Below, one piece after another: positions 44,249 through 53,822 of a DNA stretch of 64,000 bases. Source of the stretch: Clitopilus passeckerianus (lineage: Eukaryota; Basidiomycota; Agaricomycetes; Agaricales; Entolomataceae); the NCBI GenBank assembly GCA_944990035.1, contig CALYLX010000033.1, positions 124,001-188,000 of the forward strand, given 5' to 3'. Under the pieces are notes generated by a model. That model was not told the DNA's origin. It worked only from the letters and a program-made list of their open reading frames with translations, and searched no databases. Each line of letters opens with the position of its first letter. Positions within the stretch are counted from its first letter, which is position 1. The position numbers and the translations under genes are program-made.

Positions 44249-46068
44249 GTAGGAAGTAAAGAAGTCCTGGGCCGTGAAATCCGGGAAGTTGGGTCACGTC
44301 ATATATTGCAGTATTTCATATCAAAGAAGAATACCTACGAACTAAACAGACAGTCCCACTCTCCTTTTCCACGGTAAGAAGGCCAGAACAAAGAGAAACA
44401 AGGTTTCCTTCATTTGTTATGGCGTCTTGATCAAAGACGGTCGCTCCCGGTTTGGTAGCCAGTGAGATCAATAGTTCGTCAAGTTTGAGAGAGCGGGTGG
44501 CATAGGTTACCCATAGAATGGCACGGAGGGCCAGAGACCTCTTTGCCTTTTTTTGTGCTGCAATGCGCTGCATGGTCAGGCTGTACATTCCCGTAAGAGT
44601 TTTCGGTAACCCCAGAAGTTCCTCTCGAAGGTCACTGATGGTGGCTACGCCATCTAGAACTGAAAGTTGCAATGCAGCAAGGAGGAACCTGCCAAATCAT
44701 TAGTTCTAGTACCTCCGAATGACAGGATTGCTGTGCGAGATGCGACGAACATTCCATCTGATTGTTCCTCAATCTGTTTTATAATCCCGTTTAACGCATC
44801 GTCTTGCCATGGAATAATGCTTTCAGGTCTGGGAGCCTACTTAGCTTTCCATTGAAGAAGGTACAAAAATCTTCGGATGGTGGTCGTATGTGGAAATTGT
44901 GGGTTGAGATGCTCTGGAGGCATATGTCTCTCGAGGTCATGAACAGTGATTTTTGAAGCCTAACGAGGAAATCAACGAGTTCATGTCGAGCTGTATCTTG
45001 TAGCTCGTCCAAGGCATCAACAACTATGTAGACCTGGGGGAGAAACTGTAGCACAGCCTCCATTGCCACAGTGATTTCAGACGGGGTGAAGCCTGTCTTT
45101 TGTTTCATACAAGGATCGTACATCTTTGCCTCAACATAATGAGCAACTGCCTCTGAGTGATCAACCAATTGTGCCAACAGCGAGGCAAGGATCTGGCTTG
45201 CCGACAGGTGATCGTTGTAACGGCAGAATGCATAGATAACCGCTGGGGTCGCAGATCTGACTTCTGTAGCAGAGGATGACACGCGTTCCTTGAGATGGTT
45301 GATGACGATTGAACTGTGAGTGTGTAAAATTCGGACCGTTAGAAGACTTCAGAAGACAAGACACCAGACTCACGTGAGGTATGTTTTTCCAGCTCCCGCT
45401 AATCCTATGTCAGACCAGTCGAGAAAGACACATCAGTGAACACGGCTCACGAATACCGACACCCCACAGAGTCCCAGAGCAATCCGAGACCCAACTCTTG
45501 AAGTCTTCACGGCGCAGAAGCCATTCCCCGGTCCCTTTTGTAACCTTTTCGAAAGTATCCTTCTGAATGGCGTGGTAGTTGAGGGGCGACAGCCAATCCA
45601 CAATTTTCTGTCGTATGTCTGGTAGTAGCATGAGCTTGTTAGTCCGCGAAGATGGGGAAGGTGAATACCCAACGAAATACTCGGTTTCTCGTAATTGTGA
45701 TTCACGGTTGCGTTGACCGTGAGGTTCCCTCCGGATGAAAATGCACTCGACTGAACCGACATCAAGGCTGATGCGGAGGCGAGAGCGGATATGGGGGCTT
45801 CCGAGATTTGAGGTCGGTCAATAGATTCCAGATTCGATAGATGAACCATAGGCACCCTTGGACTCGACGGAGGTTGTATATGGTCTAGTACCGGAAGAGA
45901 CTGCGCTGATTCGGAGGAATGTTTGGATGAAGCTGCATCGATGGGAGTTTTGACGATCGTTGAAAGCGAGTCTGATGATTGTTCATGTCCAACCAACTGG
46001 CCCGATGCTGCAGGTCGAGAGTTCTTCTTCTGGCGTTCCGTGCTCAGAATCTTTGAGAGCCATTTCAT
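44249..46068 (-). pseudogene. NACHT-ankyrin gene 2, N-terminal and NACHT part (split gene)
   Basis: It starts MKWLSKILSTERQKK (46068). A Ser-rich region follows with FSSGGNLTVNATVNHNY, then DWLSPLNYHAIQKDTFEKV, Walker A GIPGAGKT joined across an intron, YAFCRYNDHLSASQILASLL, Walker B YIVVDALDEL, TSRDICL, LALRAILWVTYATRS and FTAQDFFTSY. Coding sequence stops at the copia target site (GTAGG, 44249-44253), and the protein resumes at 30284. Besides the insertions, one base is missing near 44802-44807 (frame FHGK then DDALNGIIKQIEEQSDGM). The gene therefore also carries a frameshift. Introns are at the same positions as in paralogs 1 and 3. Confidence 0.87.
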
Positions 46069-46560
46069 CGCGGCCAAGTTTGGTTGGAAGTTAGCTGTAG
46101 AAGACGGAGGCGAGAGCCAGGTAACAGTAAGCGCCCGTGTACCCTTGGTATGTAGTAGGGAATATATGGGGTTGACTGTGGCACGAGGTCTGGCTGATTA
46201 GCGCTTGGAACCTCTTTGCCCTCGTTGCACGGTAAGCGGGTTATGTTAGAATGATATCGTAGAATGTCGGTCAGCTTCAAAGACACGGTTCAGGGGCCGA
46301 GGATGCGGTTTGCGCCTAGAGGCGTTGGATAATCTCGAAAACAGCACCTCCATGTACCATGAAGTACCGTGAATACCACACTGCTATTCTCTCTTCGGCG
46401 CCTAAACCCTTACACTGGTGCGATTCCATCATTCGATAGTCTAGATATTATCATTCAATTCCTTGTACAGTTCGTAAGGCGAAGTAAGTAGACAGCAACC
46501 TAAACCTGCTTGGCGTTCGTCAGTTGATTCTTCTTTCCAACCACAACATGGAGGACTTAC
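46069..46560 (-). promoter_or_regulatory. Upstream region of NACHT gene 2, duplicated upstream of gene 3
   Basis: Blocks such as GAGAGCCAGGTA..AGTAAGCGCCCGT (46110-46138) and CCTTGTACAG..TTCGTAAG.CGAAGTA (about 46459-46490) recur upstream of gene 3 at about 58885-58915 and 59253-59281. The duplication that made the paralogs thus included some 0.4-0.5 kb of promoter. The gypsy element at 46561 cuts this region off from farther upstream DNA. No gene is contained. Confidence 0.6.
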
Positions 46561-47045
46561 TGTTAAGGCAGAGCCTAACAACTTAGGTAATACTGTTTAC
46601 GCTCGATGTCTTTGATAAACAAAGACAGAGATTTGTCAGCAGCTGCGGCTGTACTGACGACCTGGTGAGATTGACGAAGCAAGGGACTTAAAGGCAAAGT
46701 AGAGAACTAAGCAGTTAGGTAGATTGCCTAGGTCAAGCTGAGGAGCCTCGACCAAATGGTACAGGTTTATATACCTATCTAGTAGTTCTAAATATAGCAC
46801 ATGCGCAGCATGCTGAGTAAGTAATGAGTCATGCGCAGCATGATGAGTAAGTACATGAGTCAGTATGACTCAATGCGAGTCAGAAAGAGTCAGATAAGGT
46901 ATAAGTCTCTCACGATCGTGAGAGATGCGGAGTAAGCATGGAAAAAGATGAAAAATGCGCAGTGATGCGCAGCATATGTGAGTAATCGTGCATAGGTAAG
47001 CGGGCCGGGGTATGTAAGGAGAAACATGTAAGCAAAATCATAACA
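46561..47045 (-). repeat. Gypsy copy 2 3' LTR
   Basis: 485 bp. It is 20 bp longer than in copy 1 because of an extra CAGTATGACTCAATGCGAGT unit. Confidence 0.94.
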
Positions 47046-47110
47046 TTACCCTCTCGCTATCGTTGAAGTCTCCTGACTTCAATTCCTTCCTTTACCCCAG
47101 AAGTGACGGT

Positions 47111-47949
47111 CTATGCCCTTGTGGTAGCGTTGTGGGCAGCTAACCGGGTAATGGCCTGGGCCACGATGATGGCACAGACGACACACAAAACGAAAGCAAT
47201 GACACTGTCGGTGTCTGCCTCCACAAATGTAGCATCTGAACCATCTGGGTGGTGGTGGTCTGTTGGCAAGGTATCCGGTGCGCGGCGCCTTCTGGGACGA
47301 TACTGTCGAGGGGGAAGGTTCACCAGCGTTGGTGAGTCGGACTCTGGTGGGCTTTCGAATGCGGAGAGGTATGGCGTTGGAGGGTTTGCCATTGGGATTG
47401 ATGTTTTTCCTTGTTGTCGTTCTGTTCTTTTTTGACGAAGGGGTTATGTTTTATTTTTGCGGCGGTGTGTAAATTGGTGACGGGAGGAAATGCTCGTAGG
47501 GTTCCGCAAACTTGACGTGCAGTGAGGATCGTGACTTCCTCTTCTTGACTTTCCTCAGGCCCCCAGGGATTGGAGGCAAGGGTTTCGAAGTCTGTCTCCT
47601 TTGGGTTGTTGAACCAGTTTTGTCGTTCGGGGAAGAATTCGTCGAGGAAAGCTGTTCCTCCAATAGCAAAGAAGAGGTCTGTGAGGGTCTCCTCCGTTTC
47701 TCGATCAACTTTGTCCAAAAGTTGATCAAGATCGTCAGTGGTTTTCGCAAATTGGTGGCGCAGACGAGCCACTTCGTTGCGAGTTTCGGTTCGTCGGTTT
47801 TGGTAGAGGGTTCCTTGTTCTCCCACAGCGGTGAGAGGGTTGTCGTTGCTGCTCCAGGCAGTGTGCGTACGGAGCGCCGTAATAGCGGTATCGGATTTGA
47901 AGGTGTTGCGGATGATGGTGCGGTCGTAGGAAGAGGCATTTTGAGACAT
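47111..47949 (-). CDS. Third frame downstream of gypsy pol, copy 2
   Basis: The same layout as in copy 1: MSQNASSYDRTIIRN start at 47949, a helical coiled-coil-like stretch, then PSPIYTPPQK, and separately MANPPTPYLSAF (47392) with a basic RPRRRR run and a C-terminal membrane helix (SVIAFVLCVVCAIIVAQAI). Two extra single bases (a C at about 47563 and a T at about 47405) change the frame relative to copy 1, so the first part runs on in another frame to 47320. Which copy keeps the original frame is not certain. I do not recognise the family. Confidence 0.45.
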
Positions 47950-47987
47950 TGTTATATAGTGGATGTGAGTGGGTTTGCTATGTGGTG

Positions 47988-50900
47988 TCAGGTGAGTTTC
48001 TTCCTCTTTTTATACTCGGTGAGTATTTTCTTGGCGTTCCGCAGTTCTGACTCGGGCATCCATTCGTTGTCCGCTGATGGCCATCCCTTCCATTTTACGA
48101 GGTATCTGTGTCGCCCTTTGCCTTGTTTCTGATGGGCCACAATTGCTTCTATTTCGTATTCTTCTATTCCGTCGATTTCGTCAGGTGGCGGTTTAGAGAA
48201 GCTGGGTCCATGCGCTTTGGTGGAGATGTAACGGGTGAGAAATGACGCGTGAATCACCGGGTGGATCTTCCATCGTCTTGGCAGGTCGAGTTTATAGGTC
48301 AGGTGTCCTTTACCTCAAGTATCTTGAAGGGTCCTTCTCGTTTGGGTGCTAGTTTCTTGGAGATGTTTCCTTGATTGAGATTTGTGGCTTCTAACCACAC
48401 CTTTTCTCCGACTTTGAATGGGGTGAACTGTCGTGTGATCTTCTCTGCCATGCGTTGCGCAGCAAGTGCATGTGCAGCATTTGCTTCATCGCGTGCTAGC
48501 AGAAGTTCCTTGATCCGTTTGTCAACTGCGGGAATTTTGCTAGTGGGAGCAACTGATGGGAGTGCAGGTGGTTCGTATCCCATCATTAGGTAGAATGGGG
48601 TTCGTTTGGTGACAGAGTGTGTTCGGCTGTTGTAGGAGAATTCTAGAGTGGTAATCCATTTGGACCAGGATTCGGGGTTCTGTGCACAGAAGATGCGGAG
48701 ATAGGCATCAATCTCCTGATTGATCCTTTCTGTCGCACCATCAGTTTGTGGGTGGTAGGCGGTGCTCATGTTGAGCTTGATTCCAAGGAGTCGTCCCATT
48801 TCTTGGAAAACTTTAGAGGCGAATTGAGGTCCTCTGTCTGAAATTCCTTTGTCGGGGAGTCCAAAGCGACGGTAAACGTTGTCAATGTAGGCGTTTGCAG
48901 TTCCTGTGGCGTCGATTTTCTTTGTGCAAGGGATGAAAATTGCCCCCTTCGTAGCTCCATGGTCGACCACGGCCATAATGCTATCGAAACCATCACTCTC
49001 TGGGAGATCCGTGTGAAAATCGTACGTCACTAGCGAAAATGGCCTAGTGGTTTCGGATTTGATGGGCATTAATGGTGGAGCGGTGGGGTGGCGATTGATT
49101 TTCATTTGCTGGCACATTGCACAGCCCTGCACAAAGTTCTTGATGAACACTGACATCCCTGGCCACCAGTAGTCCTTCCGGACTTTTTCCAGTGTCCCAA
49201 ATTGTCCAGGGTGTCCTGCGCTGGGTAGATCGTGATAACGTTGGACTATCTTCCTTCGGAGGTCTTCGTCATCTGGTACCACACACTTGTCCTTGTAGTA
49301 CAAGATGCCATCGTCAAATTTCCAGTCTTCCAGGTTTGATCGGATTGGTGGGGGTCCGTCTTCTTTGGCGGTGCGAATGGCGTCAACAATCAGTTTGTCA
49401 TTGACCATCTTGTGTACAATTTCGTCCTTTAGTTCAATGTCAATTGAGCGAAGGAAGAGCTTGTCGGGGAGGAGAATGATGTCTTCGTTGTCGGTGTCTT
49501 CACCTGGGATGTGGTCTGGTCGTCGAGATAGTGCGTCAGATTGTATCATCTTTGCACCAGGGGTGTGTACAAGTTTGATGTTAAACTGGGATAGCATCAA
49601 ATTCCATCTTGCTTGTCGTCGGTTCAACTTCCGGGCTTCTCGGAAGTATGTGAGGTTTTGTGATCGGATAGAATCACGACTGAATGTTGGGATCCATGGA
49701 AGTAGTGTCGCCAGGTTTCTAATGCGCGGATAATGCCTAGAAGTTCTCGGTCGTAGATTTCATAGTTCCGTTCTGTTTCCGAGAACGATTTAGATATGAA
49801 ACCACATGGGTGCCATGATCCGTTGGCGTCACGTTGTTGTAGGACTGCTCCTGTTGCATGTTTTGAGGCGTCGCTTTCCACCACAAATGGCTTCGTGGGA
49901 TCAGGCATCAGCAACACAGGCGCTTCCAGGAATTTGTCTTTCAGGGTAGTGAAAGCTTTGTGACATTCATTGGTCCATTCCCATTTCTTGTCTTTCTTGG
50001 TGAGTTCGTTCAGCGGTTTGGCAATTTCCGCATATTTTCCGATGAACCTGCGGTAAAAGTTTCCGAATCCTAGGAATGATCGGACTTCCTTTACTGTAGT
50101 TGGCGTAGGCCAGTCGCGCATCCCTGCAAGTTTGACAGGGTCCATGGAGATCTTGTTTGGTTCAATGATGAACCCGAGGTACTCCACTCTTGTGGTGTCA
50201 AATTGGCATTTCTCTGCTTTGAGGTAGAGATCGTTGTCTTGTAGTCTTTGTAAGACTCTGCGTGTGCGTTCTCGGTGTTTTTCTGGATCGTTGGAGAAGA
50301 TGAGGATGTCGTCCATGTAGATGATGACCCATCCTTCGTCTATCATGTCTCGGAAAAGGTGGTTCATCATTGCTTGGAAGGTACCGGGTGAGTTCATTAG
50401 TCCAAAGAACATCACCATTGGTTCAAATAACCCTCGGTTGGTCTTGAACGCTGCTTTCCATTGGTCACCATCTTTGATGCGGATGTTGTGATATCCCCAT
50501 CGAATGTCGAGTTTGGTGAAGACAGTTGCTCCTTTGAGTTTATCGATGAGTTCGCTAGCCAGCGGTAAGGGGTAAGCGTTAGGTATTGTTCCTTCGTTGA
50601 GTCGTCGGTAATCCTGACATGGTCTCAGGGCTTCCGAGTCTTTCTTTGCAACAAAGAAGAACGGAGATGCTTGTGGGGAGTTGGATTCTCGGATGTATCC
50701 TTTGGCTAGATTTTCCTTGAGAAACTCGTCGAGTTTTTCTTGCTCTAAGGGGCTGAGCGGATAGACCTTGCAGTCTTTTGGCACGAAATCTGTCTTCAGA
50801 TCTATGGCGTGATCCCAGGGTCGGCTTGGTGGGAATCGTTCAGATGCTGCTTTCTCAAAGACTTTTCTGTAGTCTTGAAGATAGTCGGGGATGATTTCGT

Positions 50901-51819
50901 CAAGGGATTTCTTTGGTTCCTTATCTTCTCGTTTATGTTCCAGAGCTTGCGAAATTGATGTTTTCGCACGTATCCACACCTGCTGTGTGTGGTGTCTGGT
51001 TGCTGGATGGTGTGTTACCACCGTCTGTCGTATTGTGGTAGTTGGCCTGATTGGCCCGTACACAAGGTAATCCTTTGTGTGTTCCTGCGTAAGTGGGGGT
51101 TCCTCCTTGGTGAATATTCCGACTGCCGGTTCGTTCTGGCAGTATGCGATGAGAAAATCTTCATTGATCTCTTCTCCGTCTTCGACTATTCGGAAATAGT
51201 CGCTAAGTCCTTCTGATTTTCCGGGATTCTCTTCGGAACAATCAGGTGCTGGGGTAGGTGGCGTGTTTTCCTCTAGTAGTTGTTCTCGGATGGCTCTCAT
51301 CCGCTTGATGTCTACTGCTCGCATCAATGTTTGCGACAGTCGTTGGGTAATGCGTGATTCGTCGATTTCGAGTGTGCCGTCGCTCCACGATATGATTGGA
51401 TCTACCCGTTTTAGCCAGGGTAATCCAAAAATCAGGTGGTCTTTCCCGAGTCCAGTGACAAAACATCTTTCCTTGATGATGGCTGTCCCTATCTTGGCAA
51501 TAACCCAGGTAAAGTGGGTAATAGTTCCTTGTTTGTTCAGGGTGCCATCAACGTTTCGTGCTGTAATCGGTTGTCGGAGTGGGAGTAGTGGGAGGTGATG
51601 TGTCTTGGCGAAGACGGAGTCGATAAATGACCCTTGCGCTCCAGAGTCAATGAGAGCTTTTGTGCCGGCGATTGTTGTATTTCCATCTAGGGGGTCTTGT
51701 AGAGAGATTGGGATACGCATAGATTCAGCATAAAAATCAGTAGCTACAAGTACACTGGAAATATCAATCGGGCGAGGAAGTACTGACGTCGGCTTTGCAG
51801 TCTTCCTCTTTAAAAACCC
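47988..51819 (-). pseudogene. Gypsy copy 2 pol and chromodomain, two frame breaks
   Basis: After the gag shift site the frame reads through TAKPTSVLPRPIDISS into MRIPISLQDPLDG, then protease (ALIDSGAQGSFID), RT (YMDDILIFS) and RNase H to VVILSDHK. One base appears missing near 49652. The frame resumes as NLTYFREARKLNRRQARWN, then integrase HHCC and DDE blocks (open 49627-48299). A second missing base near 48308 separates the integrase end (GPFKILEVK) from the chromodomain (89 codons, ending 47988). Apart from these, it is the best-preserved pol in the window. Confidence 0.9.
51810..51819 (-). promoter_or_regulatory. Candidate -1 ribosomal frameshift site between gag and pol
   Basis: On the minus strand, GGGTTTT (51819-51813) matches the XXXYYYZ slippery pattern in the gag frame and is followed at once by the gag stop TAA. 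The pol frame is exactly the -1 frame and is open from here. The identical site is in copy 1 at 37705-37699. Confidence 0.6.
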
Positions 51820-52736
51820 TCAGCCTCTGCTTCGGTGTAGAATTCAGCGGCTTCTTCTTGGGGCATGTCAGCTAGGACTGCTCTGACATATTTGATCAAC
51901 TCGGCTCCCTTCTCAGGTTTCTTGTGGAATCGGCTGTCGTTGTTGCTAGGGTAGGTTCTTCCAAAATTCTTCCTTTGAAGACATTGTTGGATCGTGTGAC
52001 CTTTCTTGGAGCAATAGTAGCACAAGTTGTTCTTCTTGTGATGTTCTCTTTCCTCCTGGGTGAGGCGGCGTTTGGGTGGATCAGTGGTGAAACGATCAAC
52101 ATCCATAGCCATTGGGTCTCGGGCTCCAGTAGGTGTTTTGTAAGCACCTTTGACCATATCAGATGTCTTGATGATACGGGTATGTCCCATGATTGTCTTG
52201 GCACGTCGCCAGTTGTTGTCAAACTGGACGGCTTTCTTGACCCAATCGTCGAATGTGGTAGGAGGAATCGGAAAAGAGAATTTTCTCTCGGAGTTTGGGG
52301 TAAGTCCTTCCATGAAGATCTCAATCTTTGCAGTGTCACCGCTGAGATCAGTTCGTGCAAGAATATTCTTGAAGACGGTGACAAATTCGTCAGCTGTCCC
52401 ATCCTGTCGTAAGGCTTTGAGTTGGAGGAGTGCGGCAGCTTTGTCGTCGGTAGGGGAAAAGGCTTCTTTGAATTGGTTGATAAATTCAGCGTAGGTGGCT
52501 TTCCTTTCAGCTGCTGAATATTTATCGTGAAATTCTAATCCCCATGCTGCTGCAGTTCCTTCTTTGAGGAAGGATAGGGCGATGCGAATCTTCTTGTCAT
52601 CTTCGAGTTGGTTGAGGTTGTTTAGGATGAGGTAGTCTTCAAGTTCCTGAATGAACTTTCTGGTCTTGGATCGGTCTCCGGAGAACGTTTGGGGTTTGGC
52701 TCCAATGTCCTTCTTGTTGTTGTTGTCTTGTGACAT
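51810..52736 (-). CDS. Gypsy copy 2 Gag, intact
   Basis: 308 codons starting MSQDNNNKKDIG at 52736, nearly identical to copy 1 Gag. It has the capsid-type helical region and the CCHC knuckle CYYCSKKGHTIQQC. The frame stays open upstream for many codons (…EEEEEEHQVQQQLEE…) but without an ATG, so I start at the first ATG. It ends EAEGF-TAA at the slippery site. Confidence 0.9.
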   Translation of the reverse strand: MSQDNNNKKDIGAKPQTFSGDRSKTRKFIQELEDYLILNNLNQLEDDKKIRIALSFLKEGTAAAWGLEFHDKYSAAERKATYAEFINQFKEAFSPTDDKAAALLQLKALRQDGTADEFVTVFKNILARTDLSGDTAKIEIFMEGLTPNSERKFSFPIPPTTFDDWVKKAVQFDNNWRRAKTIMGHTRIIKTSDMVKGAYKTPTGARDPMAMDVDRFTTDPPKRRLTQEEREHHKKNNLCYYCSKKGHTIQQCLQRKNFGRTYPSNNDSRFHKKPEKGAELIKYVRAVLADMPQEEAAEFYTEAEAEGF

Positions 52737-53332
52737 TTCGTAGTCAAAATCGAAGTCGGTCTCTGGTTCAATTGTTTCTGCACTGGGGCGCTCCTCTGGC
52801 TCAGCTGTGGGGCTCTCCTCTAGCTGTTGTTGTACTTGGTGTTCTTCTTCTTCCTCTTCGGGCAAGACAGAAGCGCTGGTAGACGGGACTAGTGATGGGT
52901 TCCTGGATATTGCTGTGGGTAATGGTGCGAAGCGTCGCTGTTCCTCCTCGTCTACTTCAATGTCGTGTTCTCGTTGAGCTCGGACAATAGCAGGGGTCTT
53001 ATGAGGTCGTTCAGGGGTAGGGAAGTCTAGAGCGTGGAAGTGTCTGTTTTCAACGGCAACGGTGGTGAATGTGAATTTGCCAAGGGAGAGAGGCGTAGCA
53101 CCAGCGGTTATTGTTGTGATTAAAACCGCAGTAGCTTCCGTTGGTGAACTTGTAGACGTTGTTGGTTCCTTCTACTAGAGTGGTATTTCGTGGCGGGTGG
53201 TCTGCCCTGTGTACGACCGTGGTGACTGAGTGGTAGCCGCAACGGCAATCGGCCTGTTGCGTGCTTCTGCTGTGTTGTCGTGGGGTGGGCCTGCGCTAAC
53301 AATGAGCGGGCCTTCTGAACAGCTTGACCTTT

Positions 53333-53817
53333 TGTTAAGGCAGAGCCTAACAACTTAGGTAATACTGTTTACGCTCGATGTCTTTGATAAACAAAGACAG
53401 AGATTTGTCAGCAGCTGCGGCTGTACTGACGACCTGGTGAGATTGACGAAGCAAGGGACTTAAAGGCAAAGTAGAGAACTAAGCAGTTAGGTAGATTGCC
53501 TAGGTCAAGCTGAGGAGCCTCGACCAAATGGTACAGGTTTATATACCTATCTAGTAGTTCTAAATATAGCACATGCGCAGCATGCTGAGTAAGTAATGAG
53601 TCATGCGCAGCATGATGAGTAAGTACATGAGTCAGTATGACTCAATGCGAGTCAGAAAGAGTCAGATAAGGTATAAGTCTCTCACGATCGTGAGAGATGC
53701 GGAGTAAGCATGGAAAAAGATGAAAAATGCGCAGTGATGCGCAGCATATGTGAGTAATCGTGCATAGGTAAGCGGGCCGGGGTATGTAAGGAGAAACATG
53801 TAAGCAAAATCATAACA
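53333..53817 (-). repeat. Gypsy copy 2 5' LTR
   Basis: 485 bp, matching 46561-47045, followed by the duplication CTTAC. Confidence 0.94.
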
Positions 53818-53822
53818 CTTAC

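Larger units (their letters stand above)
46561..53817 (-). mobile_element. Ty3/gypsy chromovirus copy 2, full length
   Basis: A 7257-bp element with 485-bp LTRs and the duplication CTTAC (46556-46560, 53818-53822). The gene order equals copy 1. It is better preserved, with intact gag, protease and RT; visible breaks are the shared RNase H shift and one missing base near 48308 before the chromodomain. It lies about 0.5 kb upstream of NACHT gene 2. Confidence 0.95.
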
